Shown: piece after piece, positions 30,411 to 40,812 of the stretch
How positions within the stretch are numbered: the first letter of the stretch is position 1
Layout of the letters: each line of letters opens with the position of its first letter
NCBI RefSeq assembly: GCF_018446385.1
Contig: NC_055989.1
Span: 134,071,004-134,135,003, forward strand
Source of the DNA: Zingiber officinale
Lineage: Eukaryota > Streptophyta > Magnoliopsida > Zingiberales > Zingiberaceae
DNA length: 64,000 nt
Reading direction: 5' to 3'
Notes under the pieces: generated by a model
The model's database searches: none
Told to the model about the DNA's origin: nothing
What the model saw: only the letters and a program-made list of their open reading frames with translations
Translations under genes and position numbers: made by a program

Positions 30411-31863
30411 CGATGGCTGGACCGAGCATCCACCCACTGAAGTGCGAGAGAGAATTCGTGACCTAGAAGAAATGCATGGAGGTATTCTTTAAAACGGACT
30501 TTGAATTGCTTTTAACTATTAAATATAATTTTGTAGCTCCCAAAAACTCATAAGGAAATGAAAAAGAAGAATATCAATGGACCAAGAAGGAGCAAACGGA
30601 CTTAGTAGTAAATGAACAAGCCGAATTCCATTTGTTGAGTGTGCTGCCTCCACAAGAAGTCAGCAGAATCGACGCCTATGAATCAGTAAAGAAACTTTGG
30701 GAGAAGTTCCTAGAGCTACACGAAGGTACGTCTGAAGCTAAGCTGGTAAAATGAGATTTTCTCCGAAGCCAACTAATCAACCTCCGGCTGAAAGAAGGAG
30801 AATCAGTAGCGCAAATGCACACTAAACTGAAAGAGCTTATCACCGGACTCACGAATCTTGGAGAAAAGGTAACAAACCGAGATTCCCTAAGGTACGCATT
30901 AAATACTTTTCCAAGGACACTCGAATGGTCTTCAATCGTCGACTCCTATTATATTTCTAAAGATCTAGAGGTAAGCACATTAGAAAGTTTATTTTCCACT
31001 TTGAAACTTCACGAATCTAAATGTGCAGAACCAAAGGAGCCCAAACAGAATATCGCCCTGAAGATAAGAACGGACGATCCAGACTCCAAAGCATCAATTG
31101 ATGAAGATGAAGCGTCCCTAATGGTAAGAAAATTTAGTAAATTTATTAAATCTAATAAATTTAATAAGTCGGAGGCAAAAAAGTACTTTCGGAGCAAGAG
31201 AAAGGTGCGATGCTATAACTGTCAAAGAAAAGGGCACATCAAGGATGACTGCCCCGAATTGAAGAAGAAGGACAAGGGCAAAAAAAGACCAACAAGATCA
31301 AAGTACAAAAATCTAAAGGTCGCATGCGATGAATTGTCATCCTCCGAATCCGAGATCGAACCTTACGCCGGACTAGCTCTAATGACAAACCACCCAGGAG
31401 AAGTTGAAAGCAACTCAGAGATGAACATCGATAAAAAGAGAGAATTATCAAAGGAAAGTTATGATAAAGGGAGAACATCAGAAGACTAGGTAAGTGAGGT
31501 ACGTGCGCTATCTCCTAAGAAATTTTTTGAATTTATCAAAATGCTTTCTAAAAACTATGTGCAAATTAGTAAAAGAAAATATGGACTTGAAAAGACAATT
31601 AGCCAATGTATGTCCACTAAAATTATTTGATAATTTAAAATTAGAAAGCGAAAAATTGAAAGCACAAATAGATAAATTGAAAGATTATCATGTATGTTCT
31701 AACTACATCCAACCAAAGTTTAGAAATCATGGTAGAATCAACTGGTACATTAGACATCACCAAGGACAAATTATAAAAATTCTAAAAAATTATATACCTT
31801 CCAAATTTTTAATAAATTCAGTAGACAAGAACCTATATTGGGTTCCAAATTTTTTTTTAGAGT
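30411..31863 (+). pseudogene. gag of the outer Copia-type element, decayed
   Basis: Seen: ATGGCTGGACCGAGCATCCA opens at 30411 (MAGPSIHP). WTKKEQTDLVV, LLSVLPPQEVS and LWEKFLELHEGTSEAKL follow. An open stretch at 30815-31489 has NRDSLRYALNTFPR, the knuckle CYNCQRKGHIKDDC (about 31212-31253) and a Ser/Glu-rich region. A last block (about 31490-31863) ends FLINSVDKNLYWVPNFF. Same domain order as the inner gag. Early stops near 30461, 30551 and 30755, a stop at 31487 and a further frame change show that this copy is older and dead. Known role when intact: Copia capsid and RNA packaging. Confidence 0.85.
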
Positions 31864-32389
31864 AAAATCTATTTTTTTTATTTTGATAGAATTAATAAGA
31901 ATTTTTTTTTTATATTTCGAGTTGAAAATTTTTTTATGCTATCTAATGGTTTAATCTACAAACATAGACCTTTTAAAATTTTATTTACTGTTGAATTATT
32001 TTTAAATTTTAAATGTATTTTGAAAATCTTATTTTCTATGATAAAAGATAATATTTTCTATGTTACAAATATTTTTGAATTTTTTTGAAAAATATGTCTG
32101 ATCTGTTACGAATTATTTTCAAAAAATAATTTTTGTACTGCAATAATTAATTTCTTTTAGAATATAAAGTATTTCTTCATGTAAATTTTTCTAACCGTTT
32201 ATTTTATTTTTTTCTAAATTTTTTTAATGGGATCAAAGGTCGAAATAAATATAAATTCAGGAAAAGTTAGGATTTAGAATTTTTACTCATTTTGCACGCA
32301 ATTTTTTACTTATTGTTATCACTTTTATTTTATTACATTTTTTAACCCTAACTTGAACTTGGGTTGATGAACATCAAAAATAAAGAGAT
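31864..32389 (+). other. AT-rich 3' tail and purine tract of the outer element
   Basis: Seen: T-rich sequence without pol domains, ending AAAAATAAAGAGAT directly before the LTR start TGTAAGTACTCC at 32390. The purine tract is weak (A-rich). Confidence 0.6.
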
Positions 32390-33275
32390 TGTAAGTACTC
32401 CAAGGTAGTTTTGATATAGTCAACTATGTTTAGTTAGGTTCTATTGTGTTTTAACCCTTGTGCCTAAGTGTACAAAAACTTAGGAGCACAGAAAGTCGAG
32501 CGAAAGACGCAACTAGTGAGAAGGATGGCACGGGAGAAAGCCGATGGACTCGGTGCATCCGAGGGACGAGATGCTGTGGAAGAGTACATCGATGGATGAG
32601 AAGGACGTGCTCGAAATTCGAGGGATGAGAAGTCGGTGAGGAAGTCTGCTCGAAGGGAAGGCCGGAATATGGATCCGAGTAAGTCCAATTCCAGATGAAC
32701 GAAATCACTCAGGCGATCGGATCAGCGAAAGAGCCAATGGGGAGTTGCTAGAAGCACCCTCAATGTGGTTGAAGACGCTTTCATGCCTTTTTGTGGGAAG
32801 GCGCCTTCAACCACCCATGGAAGGCGCCTTAAACCCTTTGAAGGCGCCTTCGACTGAGCAATATGTAACTGTTAATGAAGATAAAATCTTATCTTTGCTT
32901 GCCTCGCTGGAGGTGCACTCCACCTTGTTGGAGGCGTCTTTTAGCTTCAGATAAGATTTTCTAGGGATTATAAAAAGACCCCTGGACGTAGGAAATATTC
33001 AACAACTCAAGTATTCATTTCCTAGTAATTTTTTGAGCATTTAATGAGTGTAAGAGACTTCTCTGCCTTCACCGAAGAAGACCTTTAGTGCTTTCTTTTG
33101 TCTTGGATTAACAACCACCTAAGTTATAACCAAGTAATTTTCTTAGTCTCTTTATTTTATTAGTTGTTAAATTGCTTTGTGTTAATTGTGCTACTAATCT
33201 TGTTTGAAATGATAGAGAAAGGTCCATTTTTAATCTACATGCAATTTAGCCCCCTCTTGTGGGCCCTCTGCAACA
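32390..33275 (+). repeat. 3' LTR of the outer element
   Basis: Seen: 886 bases starting TGTAAGTACTCC and ending CCCTCTGCAACA. Three GAAGGCGCCTT-type dyads lie at about 32797-32850, and GGATTATAAAAAGACC near 32965 is a likely LTR TATA box. The short minus ORFs in it are spurious. Confidence 0.85.
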
Positions 33276-33361
33276 TATGGATCTTTTTACACCATTATAC
33301 TATATCCCCTACTATTATATCATCATCTATACTTAAATAAATTATATTTTATTTTATTATT

Positions 33362-33750
33362 GCTAACCAAGTCTTTTTTTGTCTTCTTTGTTTGATGTAC
33401 TTATTTATCATAATTTTACATCGCCTAACTGGAACATCTATTGGTTGTCTAAGTACATTCATGTATAATCTTAAACGTGCTTTTCAAAGTTTTTCATCAA
33501 TAGATAAAACTCTGACTTTCTCTTTAATACTCTCATTTCTTATTTTGTTTATCATCGTATATCCACACATCCAAATAAACATCCTCATCTTTACAACTCC
33601 CATCTTCTGCTCATGTGCTCGAGTTATAACCCAACATTCAATGTCATATAACATAGCATGTCTAACTGTCATTTCGTAGAACTTAACTTTAAATTTTAGA
33701 GGTAATTACGATCACATAAAATGTACGACGCTCTCCTCAATTTCAACTAT
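33362..33750 (-). pseudogene. LINE (non-LTR retrotransposon) ORF2 C-terminal fragment
   Basis: Seen: minus-strand VRHAMLYDIECWVITRAHEQ, then MRMFIWMCGYTMINKIRNE and VRVLSIDEKL (33672-33484). After a frame break come RQPIDVPVRRCKI and RRQKKTW (to 33362). Upstream traces of CDR-x-PLKFKVKFYE reach about 33750. Known: the order AMLYGxECW - MRMLRWMCG - KIRNE - PIEEKL - RRPxDAPVRR - KKTW is the C-terminal end of a common plant LINE reverse-transcriptase protein. Only the 3' end is present, as expected for a 5'-truncated insertion, and it is broken. Confidence 0.85.
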
Positions 33751-33929
33751 CTTACTTATATTTATGTAAGACATCTATTTAAATCCTTCCATCATTTAAA
33801 AAAAAATCAAAAATATTTAAAGCTCTCAGTTCGTTTTAGATAACTCATTCTTTCCTATCTTAATAATTGTCTCATTATATCTAATATTATTAAAATTAAA
33901 TTTCATATATTCTATTCTTTACTCCGCTA

Positions 33930-34133
33930 AATGTAAAAGTGAAGTAAAACTTTCACGCTCGCCCTCAGCGCCCCCCGCCAACTCGTCCCAGGATCAACAC
34001 GGAGGAGGTAAATCACGAGTGACTACTAACCTTTGGAATAGTGACTAGTACATAAGGGAGGTATTTACCTCGACTTTATCGAAATTCAAACCACATACCT
34101 CATTATGAGAACACCTCATGCACTAGCCAACAC
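33930..34133 (-). mobile_element. tRNA-derived SINE, copy 2
   Basis: Seen: on the minus strand TGGCTAGTGCATGAGG (34129-34114, A-box-like) and GGTTTGAATTTC (34092-34081, B-box-like) sit about 25 bases apart. Then follow the shared body with AGTAGTCACTCGTGATTTACC and the shared GC-rich tail. This is the clearest promoter of the three copies. The 3' end near 33930 is diverged, so the boundary is approximate. Confidence 0.7.
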
Positions 34134-34765
34134 GAAGGAGATATTTACTCTTTCATGCATCTAGAAAAGATAAACTAAATAATTTTTTTTTAAATTTTTG
34201 AAACTCATACGCTATATTATCCTTTAGACACGAAAAGATCACTAACAGATTGAGACGATGTGCTTCTTCCATTTTATCTAATTTGACCTTAAAAATCCTA
34301 AACTCGTATAAACCAAAAATAATTCAAACCGTCCAAATAAATTAATTGGTTAAACTCCAACTTATTCAATTTAATTTAAATTCGAAGCTGGCTCGATTGC
34401 AAATAAGATTTAATCACTTTGCATATGATTACTGATCATATAACATGACATACTTCAAAAACAGAAATAACATAAGTGACATTAAACACGAACCTTATTT
34501 TAACTAAGGTATGAATCTATATGCTAGGACAAGTAAAAAATCAACATAAGATCACCAAAGTAACCATTATATACACACACACATAAAAAACTAATATACA
34601 AGTAACAAAAATATATGTTCATCAGTTTCAAGTTTTTCTGTCCCTGTGCATTATTACAAGTATATATCATCGTTGACATTACTACCACCAAGAACTTCTA
34701 GCATGAGCAAGGTTCAACATGAATAAATACCTCATTAGCAGGAAGTAGCAGGAATGATGACTTCA
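34134..34765. other. Intergenic and 3' UTR region of the propeller gene
   Basis: Seen: AT-rich, with no ORF or repeat family recognised. The part next to 34765 is presumably the 3' UTR of the minus-strand gene. Confidence 0.5.
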
Positions 34766-36883
34766 TTAAGTTGGGGATTTATTTATATTGAGCCAGTGGC
34801 AGTCATCAAAGCTGCACCTTGCGCTGCCATCTAGAGCTTCAGCAACATCGGCAGGCTCCAAGAAAAAGGGCGTCCATGTTGGAGTGCCATCCTCAAAGGA
34901 GTTGTGGGTGAGGCGTAGAATGTCAGAACCATCGATCTTGATGGTAAAAATTTCCCCATAAGGCTGGTAATGATGGGGGTTGGAAATGGGTTCTGCTGAA
35001 ATTCCTGCATAGTCTGAGGTGAAGACCAAGCTCTTGGAGTCAGGACTGAAGCAGGGGTGGTTTGTTCTTCCTCCACTACTTCCACTGTGCACCACCCTTC
35101 TCAGCCCAGTGCCATTTGGATGCACGATGTAGATACTGAAACCTCCGCTCCCTGGATCATCCCTGTCGGAAGCAAAAGCGATCCATTCTCCATCAGGTGA
35201 CCAGCTGCACATGGTATCAGTCCAAGATCCCTCGGTTAGCTGATGAATTCCAGCACTCTCACCCTCCTCGGCGTCCATAATGTACAGATTCTTGTATCCA
35301 GAGCGGCCTGATCGGAAGACGACCCATTTGCCGTCCGGTGATGGGGAAGGGAACGCGTTATTCTCGCCCCCAGTTGTCAGCTGCTTGATCGAAGGCTGTG
35401 CCTGCGCGTCCTCATCTCCGTCATCGTCAGGGAGAGTGATGGAAATAATATCGACTCTGGTGCTTTCTCCGGCGAACTCGGGGCCAGTGCTTGTGTAGAT
35501 AACACCTTTCCTCTTCCAATCCCACGCCGTAGGAAAAGCATTACCAGAGAAAACCTCCCTCGGTTTGCTTGAGCCATCGGAGTTAACCACGAACAACCCG
35601 GGCAAATTGACATAAGCAATCTGTTTGCCATCGGGAGAGAAGGAAGGGAAGGAGCCATCGAACCTAAGGAGTGAAAAATTTTCCGGTGCGACGCTCTTTA
35701 TGTTCTCCAGCAACAAGGATGGATCTCCATTACTGCTTCCCCTGCATCGGTGGTACGCGACTTTGGATCCATCAGGGGATATGAAGGGATTATAGTGGTG
35801 GGAGTAGGGGGCGACAGGCCGTGTCACCTCCACATAAACGTTGCTTCCGTTTCTCATGTCGATCAGCTCGATGTGACGGAATTTGGAAGTCTGTCTCCTC
35901 GTTGCGACCGCTATAATTCCCGGAGCGCCGGCGGAGGTCGCCGGTGTGAAAGCATGGAAACCGGGAGGGGTGATCCGGACAACAGATTCGACGGAGACAA
36001 CGGTGGACGCGAAGCTGATGGTGGCGCGGTATATGCTCCACCACCCGTCGGAACCCCGGCGGTGGAAGTAAAGAGTGGAGTCGTCGGCCCAGCACGGCCA
36101 ACTGCCGTGGTCGACGAGGAGAGACCTGCGCGACCCGTCCTCGGTTCGTAGGAGGTAGATGGAGGTGCGGAGCTCCTCGACATCGCCGGACCAACCCTCG
36201 TCGCCGTAGGAAGCGACGGCTATCCATGCGCCGGAGGGGGAAACGGCGGGGCTGAAGTCAGCAACGCCGGAGGGGGTGAGGCGGCGGGTGCTTCCGGTGG
36301 GGATGTGGGTGGAGTAGACAGCAGCCCAGCTTTGCCTGGGGGAGGAACTCGGATGGTGGGTGGAGACGTAGACAAGGAGGTCGCCGGAGAGGGAGGGGCG
36401 ATCCATCATGGAGATGAGAGGCGCTCCGCGAGGTGATTCGGCGGTAGGAAGGAGGGGGAATTGCAGGCGGGTTGGCAACTGGAGGGCGGTTCGGCGAACG
36501 GATGGAGATGCGGAAGCGGAAACAGAGGGGAAGAGATCGAGATAGATGGCGGAGGAGCCGTTGCGCTCAGTGACGTAAAGAAGGGAGTCGAGGGAAGAGG
36601 AGGAGGAGGAGGAGGAGGAGGGGAGGAAGGAGGAGGAGGAGAGGGAAGGGAAGAAGCCGTTGAAGTTGACGGAGACGCCGTCGGTGAGTTGACGGTCGTT
36701 GTCCGGTGGGAGGGTGGAGGAGGAGGTTGCGATGGGGAGGGAGAAGATGTCGAAGTTGTAGCGGCTGCGGCCGAGGGTGGTGAAGATGATGGTACCGGCA
36801 GCAGAGGTGGCTTCCAGGGAGGAGGACGAGAGAGGGAGGAGGAAGAGGAGAAGGATGAAGAGGTTACGGTGGCTCGTCGTCAT
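34766..36883 (-). CDS. TolB/DPP6-N-like beta-propeller protein, secreted, intronless
   Basis: Seen: 705 residues from ATG at 36883. An upstream in-frame ATG at 37063 would add 60 residues but displace a clear signal peptide, MTTSHRNLFILLLFLLPLSS, so the later start is preferred. The mature protein has a Ser-rich N-terminus, then repeated WD40-like/TolB blades: FSPAVSPSGAWIAVASYGDE, ISPDGSKVAYHR, FSPDGKQIAYVN, SPSPDGKWVVFRSGRSGYKN, WSPDGEWIAFASDRD and FSPDSKSLVFTSDYAG. The end is CSFDDCHWLNI. Known: plant DPP6 N-terminal-like proteins share this propeller and are secreted to the wall; no catalytic hydrolase domain follows. Their substrate is unknown. No stops or frameshifts; it looks intact. 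It is isolated between repeats with no operon-like neighbour. Confidence 0.88.
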   Translation of the reverse strand: MTTSHRNLFILLLFLLPLSSSSLEATSAAGTIIFTTLGRSRYNFDIFSLPIATSSSTLPPDNDRQLTDGVSVNFNGFFPSLSSSSFLPSSSSSSSSSLDSLLYVTERNGSSAIYLDLFPSVSASASPSVRRTALQLPTRLQFPLLPTAESPRGAPLISMMDRPSLSGDLLVYVSTHHPSSSPRQSWAAVYSTHIPTGSTRRLTPSGVADFSPAVSPSGAWIAVASYGDEGWSGDVEELRTSIYLLRTEDGSRRSLLVDHGSWPCWADDSTLYFHRRGSDGWWSIYRATISFASTVVSVESVVRITPPGFHAFTPATSAGAPGIIAVATRRQTSKFRHIELIDMRNGSNVYVEVTRPVAPYSHHYNPFISPDGSKVAYHRCRGSSNGDPSLLLENIKSVAPENFSLLRFDGSFPSFSPDGKQIAYVNLPGLFVVNSDGSSKPREVFSGNAFPTAWDWKRKGVIYTSTGPEFAGESTRVDIISITLPDDDGDEDAQAQPSIKQLTTGGENNAFPSPSPDGKWVVFRSGRSGYKNLYIMDAEEGESAGIHQLTEGSWTDTMCSWSPDGEWIAFASDRDDPGSGGFSIYIVHPNGTGLRRVVHSGSSGGRTNHPCFSPDSKSLVFTSDYAGISAEPISNPHHYQPYGEIFTIKIDGSDILRLTHNSFEDGTPTWTPFFLEPADVAEALDGSARCSFDDCHWLNINKSPT

Positions 36884-38139
36884 CGGTGCCGCACTCTGCT
36901 CTCTCTCTGCACTCAGCAGTCTGCATAAAGGGAAAGGGCAAGGGAAAGATAAGGAAGGTGTGTACTGACGGTTAAGATTAATTGGGCTGCATATTGTATT
37001 TTTCGCACCTTTTCTATCAAACGATATATCTAAAGAATTGTAGAAAAAAAAAATTAGGCTCATCTTGTACGTCCGTTACAATTTGTCCCGAATTAAAAAA
37101 AAAAGAGAAAATAAACTATAGAATTAATTTATTGTCCTTTCTACGAGATTTTTTTTTCCAGAAATGGGCCGTTGGTCATTTAGATGGATATATTGAATTT
37201 TTTTAATGTATTCTGATTATCGATAAAATATTTTTGTTAACTAATAAATGGGTGTGCTGTCAATTGATTGGGAATGAAAGGTCCCTGTTCTTATCCAAAG
37301 CTTCGTTTTATATGTTTCTGTAGATGAGAAAATATATTAATAAAATTAAAATTAACAAAAATGTGTTTCTGCTTTGACACTGTTCAATCTCCTGCTATGT
37401 CAACCAAACAATATTTCGACATCAAAAAAAATAAAATAATAATAATAGAATAATCAACAACAATCTAATTCGATTAAAAAGATATCTAACCTTTACAAAT
37501 TAATTTAAATAGCACCGACCGATTTTCTTTGAGTCTAATTAATAATAGAAATTGAATTAAATTTATTTCTCTTTAATTGAGAATGTCAGGCTCCTTGTAG
37601 TTGTTGGTATTTATATAATTTAATTACTCTATATACTATACAATAAATTTGTATATAACGTTTAATTTAATTAGCATCAACGATAAATTAAAGCCATGCA
37701 AATTTTAATTAAATATATATAAATGTCTCAGTCCAAGGATAAAAAGAAATTTATGAAATAATATATTATGACAATAACACATATATATATTAACACATAT
37801 ATTTCCTTAAGGTCGCTATCTCAATAATGGAGTGAATCATTCTATCTTATATGGTGGCACAACAAGCGTAGGTTATATTATTTTATAACCTAAAATGACT
37901 TAGATAGTTAATTAGAATTAAATTATTACTTCATGTTCTAATCACAAGTATAACTTAATAAAAAAAATCCAAATAATATCCAATTGATATCATATACTAA
38001 TTATAAAATACATCCAAAAATATATGCACATGATTAATATCAATGTAATTTTCAAGGTAATATACATCCTAGATGTAAGGAATATAATGTAATAACTATG
38101 TGTTTGTTCGCATTTACCTCCAAATGTTTTCTTAAAAAT
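36884..38139. other. Intergenic region upstream of the propeller gene
   Basis: Seen: about 100 bases of CT/GA-rich probable 5' UTR, with AATACAATAT near 36991-37003 as a weak TATA candidate, then AT-rich sequence with no gene or recognised repeat. Confidence 0.45.
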
Positions 38140-38359
38140 TCCTCCAAAATGTCCCTTGGGCGTAGCACAGCTGGGGACGTATGATTTCATGATCGAGAGG
38201 TCCAGGGTTTAATCTTTGAGGTGTCATTACCTGAGATTAACGTCCTGGCCATGCGCTTTCAACTGTGTATTTGTATTTACCTCTCTTTATATCGGTGGGA
38301 CTGACTTTAGGGGATCGTTGATGTGATGATTCCATATTTTTAAAAAAAATCCTCCAAAA
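38140..38359 (+). mobile_element. tRNA-derived SINE of a second type, with target duplication
   Basis: Seen: TAGCACAGCTGG (38163-38174) matches the pol III A-box pattern, and GGTTTAATC (38207-38215) matches a B box at tRNA spacing. The body ends in a T-rich tail (CATATTTTT). TCCTCCAAAA flanks it on both sides (38140-38149 and 38350-38359). Known: this layout resembles the Au-type SINEs of plants; the family name is inference. Body about 200 bases. Confidence 0.78.
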
Positions 38360-40319
38360 GCTTCATTCCCCCTCCTTTGATCCTTTTTAAATTATAAAAA
38401 AAAAATCATACTAATACATATGCTATTAATTTGCCTACTTATGTAAATATCAATCTAATTTTCAATATTGAGAACTTACTATCATATTGGGAACGTTCAA
38501 ACTTTCTCTTTGTTTGTTGAATTGCCTACTATGAATATTGACTAGCCCCACTTTCATTGGTGACACAACCTTCTTAGCCTACTAGGATGAGTTACCAAAA
38601 TAATTGTTCCTTACACTTGGGATACACTTGGGAAGGACGATCCAAAAAGGAAAGTCAATAACTCACTAAAAGTCGAGTTCTTTCATATGAGAGAGAATAA
38701 TGCAAAACACATTAGTAGAAAAAGGTAATGGTTGAATAAATAAGCCAACAATTATCACATTCTACTAATATATGCATCTCCACTTCATAACTATTCTACA
38801 TTCCTAGTTCATCATTCTCTGGGCTATAATACTAGGTAAGACATTCAAATTGTCACTCTACATCTATAGTTTGAACCTCAGCTATGATATATTTGTAGAA
38901 ATTTTTCTTTCCAAATGGAGGACGTAAACAAAAGATGCTAGACTTTTGGGCTGGTCGGATGCTAGGCTTTTGAGCTGACCGCCGCATGTACTTCCCGATT
39001 TAATCTGATGATCGATAGAAAACTTCCATGAAACCGAACCGATAATCCAAAGATAATCAATAAAAATAATTAAAATTATTATTATTTTTTACATTCCTAA
39101 TCAACCAAACAAAAAAAAACACATTAACATTAAAATAAACCAACAATTGTAATTGTTGGTTCAACTTAAAAAATTGCACTCACTTCACAACTACTCCACT
39201 TCATGGAGTTAAGTTCTATTATGTTTAGAAAACTAATATAGCCAAATATTTAATTCTATTAAAACTTATTTAAATCATTAATTTTTATATTTTGTTTAAA
39301 AAATTAAAAATATAATAAGGACGATTTGATTCCCATGTCAGATGTACTTGTGGCGATGAAATCTTTTGTGATACATGAATGTCACAACAGTAGCAGTTAT
39401 CCTGCTTTTTGAATTTATTTAGTGGACGAAATATGGGATGAGACCTGGTAGGGTAGCTTAAGATTAATCGTATAAAATTTGAATACTTTAATAAAAGAAA
39501 AAGTGCACTTTCTCTAAAATGTCCTTCCGTCAGTGTGCTTAAAGCCAAAGTAAAAAATCAATATTTTCTTGGGCTGAATCAAACCATAAAAAGCAAAAAT
39601 TAGTTATTTCATGAATCACTTTCATTCAAAACTCATTGATACAAAATCTCAAATTCATATCAAATTGACACATTATACTCCTAATTAATGACCTATTACA
39701 TCTATCTATATATGTTTGTTAAAAATTTTGAACTTTTTAAGTTCATAAATGAGTTTTGATCAAAAAGTCATTGATAATCTTTAAAAATTCAAATTTATTC
39801 TAAATTTACACTGTTACACTCTTGATGGTCCCCTACATCTATTTATGTTATTTTTTTTTCCATATTTAGATTGATGTATGAATATAATTAGTTATATTCC
39901 AATTTATTTTAAAAAAATGAGCTCTTTCATTGACTTAAAAAGTTTGGAATTATTTCAAATTTGTATTGTTATACTCCTATTGATCCCATGAATCTATTCA
40001 TGTTCTTTTTAACAAAAAAATAGAGGTTTTTTAGGTGCGTCAATGCCTTTTTATAGTAAATCATTAATGACACTTAAAGTCATCAGTGAATTTTTGACAA
40101 AAGTCATAAATGGACTTTAAACACATCATATTCACTGCAAACTGGAATCGTTTTATTCCTAACACTCCTGAGCTTAATCATACTCGATTTCTATAATTTG
40201 GTCCATTTTCAACGGCCACGGAAGATCAATAAATTTAATGAAATCCAGATCGCTCACCGATGTTTTTCCAACCAGTCCCTTGAGGATGCAACCTCACCAA
40301 ATGCTACATCATACAGTCT
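38360..40319. other. AT-rich intergenic region
   Basis: Seen: no convincing gene. The part at 39640-40150 holds several loosely similar phrases (TTTGACAAAAAGTCA-like and CTCATTGA-like) suggesting an old decayed repeat. Minus ORF 39285-39548 has no known domain. Confidence 0.45.
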
Positions 40320-40554
40320 GTTTCTTAACAAAATGTGTGAGAAGGGACAATTCTGTAGAGCTACTCAATAGAACCCTCCAAGCGACATAATTCTGTGGCT
40401 CCACATCTCCCTTCGATGTGAATCTCAACATAGGGGGGGTGTCACGTTGGACACCCCCCACCCCCCAGCGTGAGCACTCAACACATCATACACCTATACA
40501 TATATTGAGAAGCTCCACAGCATGGTGTCCCTTTTCACACATTCTGTTAAAAAC
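40320..40554. mobile_element. MITE-like inverted-repeat element with an internal hairpin
   Basis: Seen: the left end, with TTAACAAAATGTGTGAGAAG (40320-40349), recurs in reverse complement at 40554-40526, and the similarity extends inward past TGTAGAGCTACTCAATA (partner 40519-40503). Inside is a perfect 10-bp stem, GGGGGGTGTC ... GACACCCCCC (40434-40459, 6-base loop). No transposase. The target duplication is unclear. It lies about 260 bases beyond the stop codon of the DUF3727 gene. Confidence 0.65.
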
Positions 40555-40812
40555 TTAAAAAGACTATGATTGGCACAGGGATGGCAAGACAAAAGGCATA
40601 TAACTATTATTCATTATCACAAAAACAAAACAAAAAATCAATAAAGATCGTAAAGGGGACTATCGTAATTAAATTTGACAATAGATTGACAGAATTCAAG
40701 GAATGCCACAGACGGATCCACTTTTTAGCACACAAGTTAGCTTCTGATAAACTTTGCACTGCCATTTCCGTCCATATGCCAAAAACAATATCCCTATCTC
40801 AGCAATGTAGTG

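Larger units (their letters stand above)
25640..33275 (+). mobile_element. Outer gag-only Copia-type element (TR-GAG-like), 5' truncated
   Basis: Seen: a 5' LTR remnant (25640-25872 plus 30160-30356, split by the inner element), a primer site TGGTATCAGAGC (30357-30368), a gag-like gene (30411-31863), an AT-rich tail, a purine tract and a full 3' LTR (32390-33275). No protease, integrase or reverse transcriptase is present. Known: structures with LTRs and gag only are described in plants as TR-GAG non-autonomous elements. The left LTR starts abruptly in the middle, so its outer end was lost and no target duplication can be tested. Confidence 0.85.

Noticed and set aside
35280..36928. Plus-strand and other-frame ORFs over the propeller gene
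   Set aside because: Shadows of the 705-residue minus-strand gene in GC-rich sequence.
38163..38215. A possible tRNA gene
   Set aside because: A and B boxes are present but there is no cloverleaf-forming acceptor stem, and it is flanked by a target duplication, so it is a SINE.
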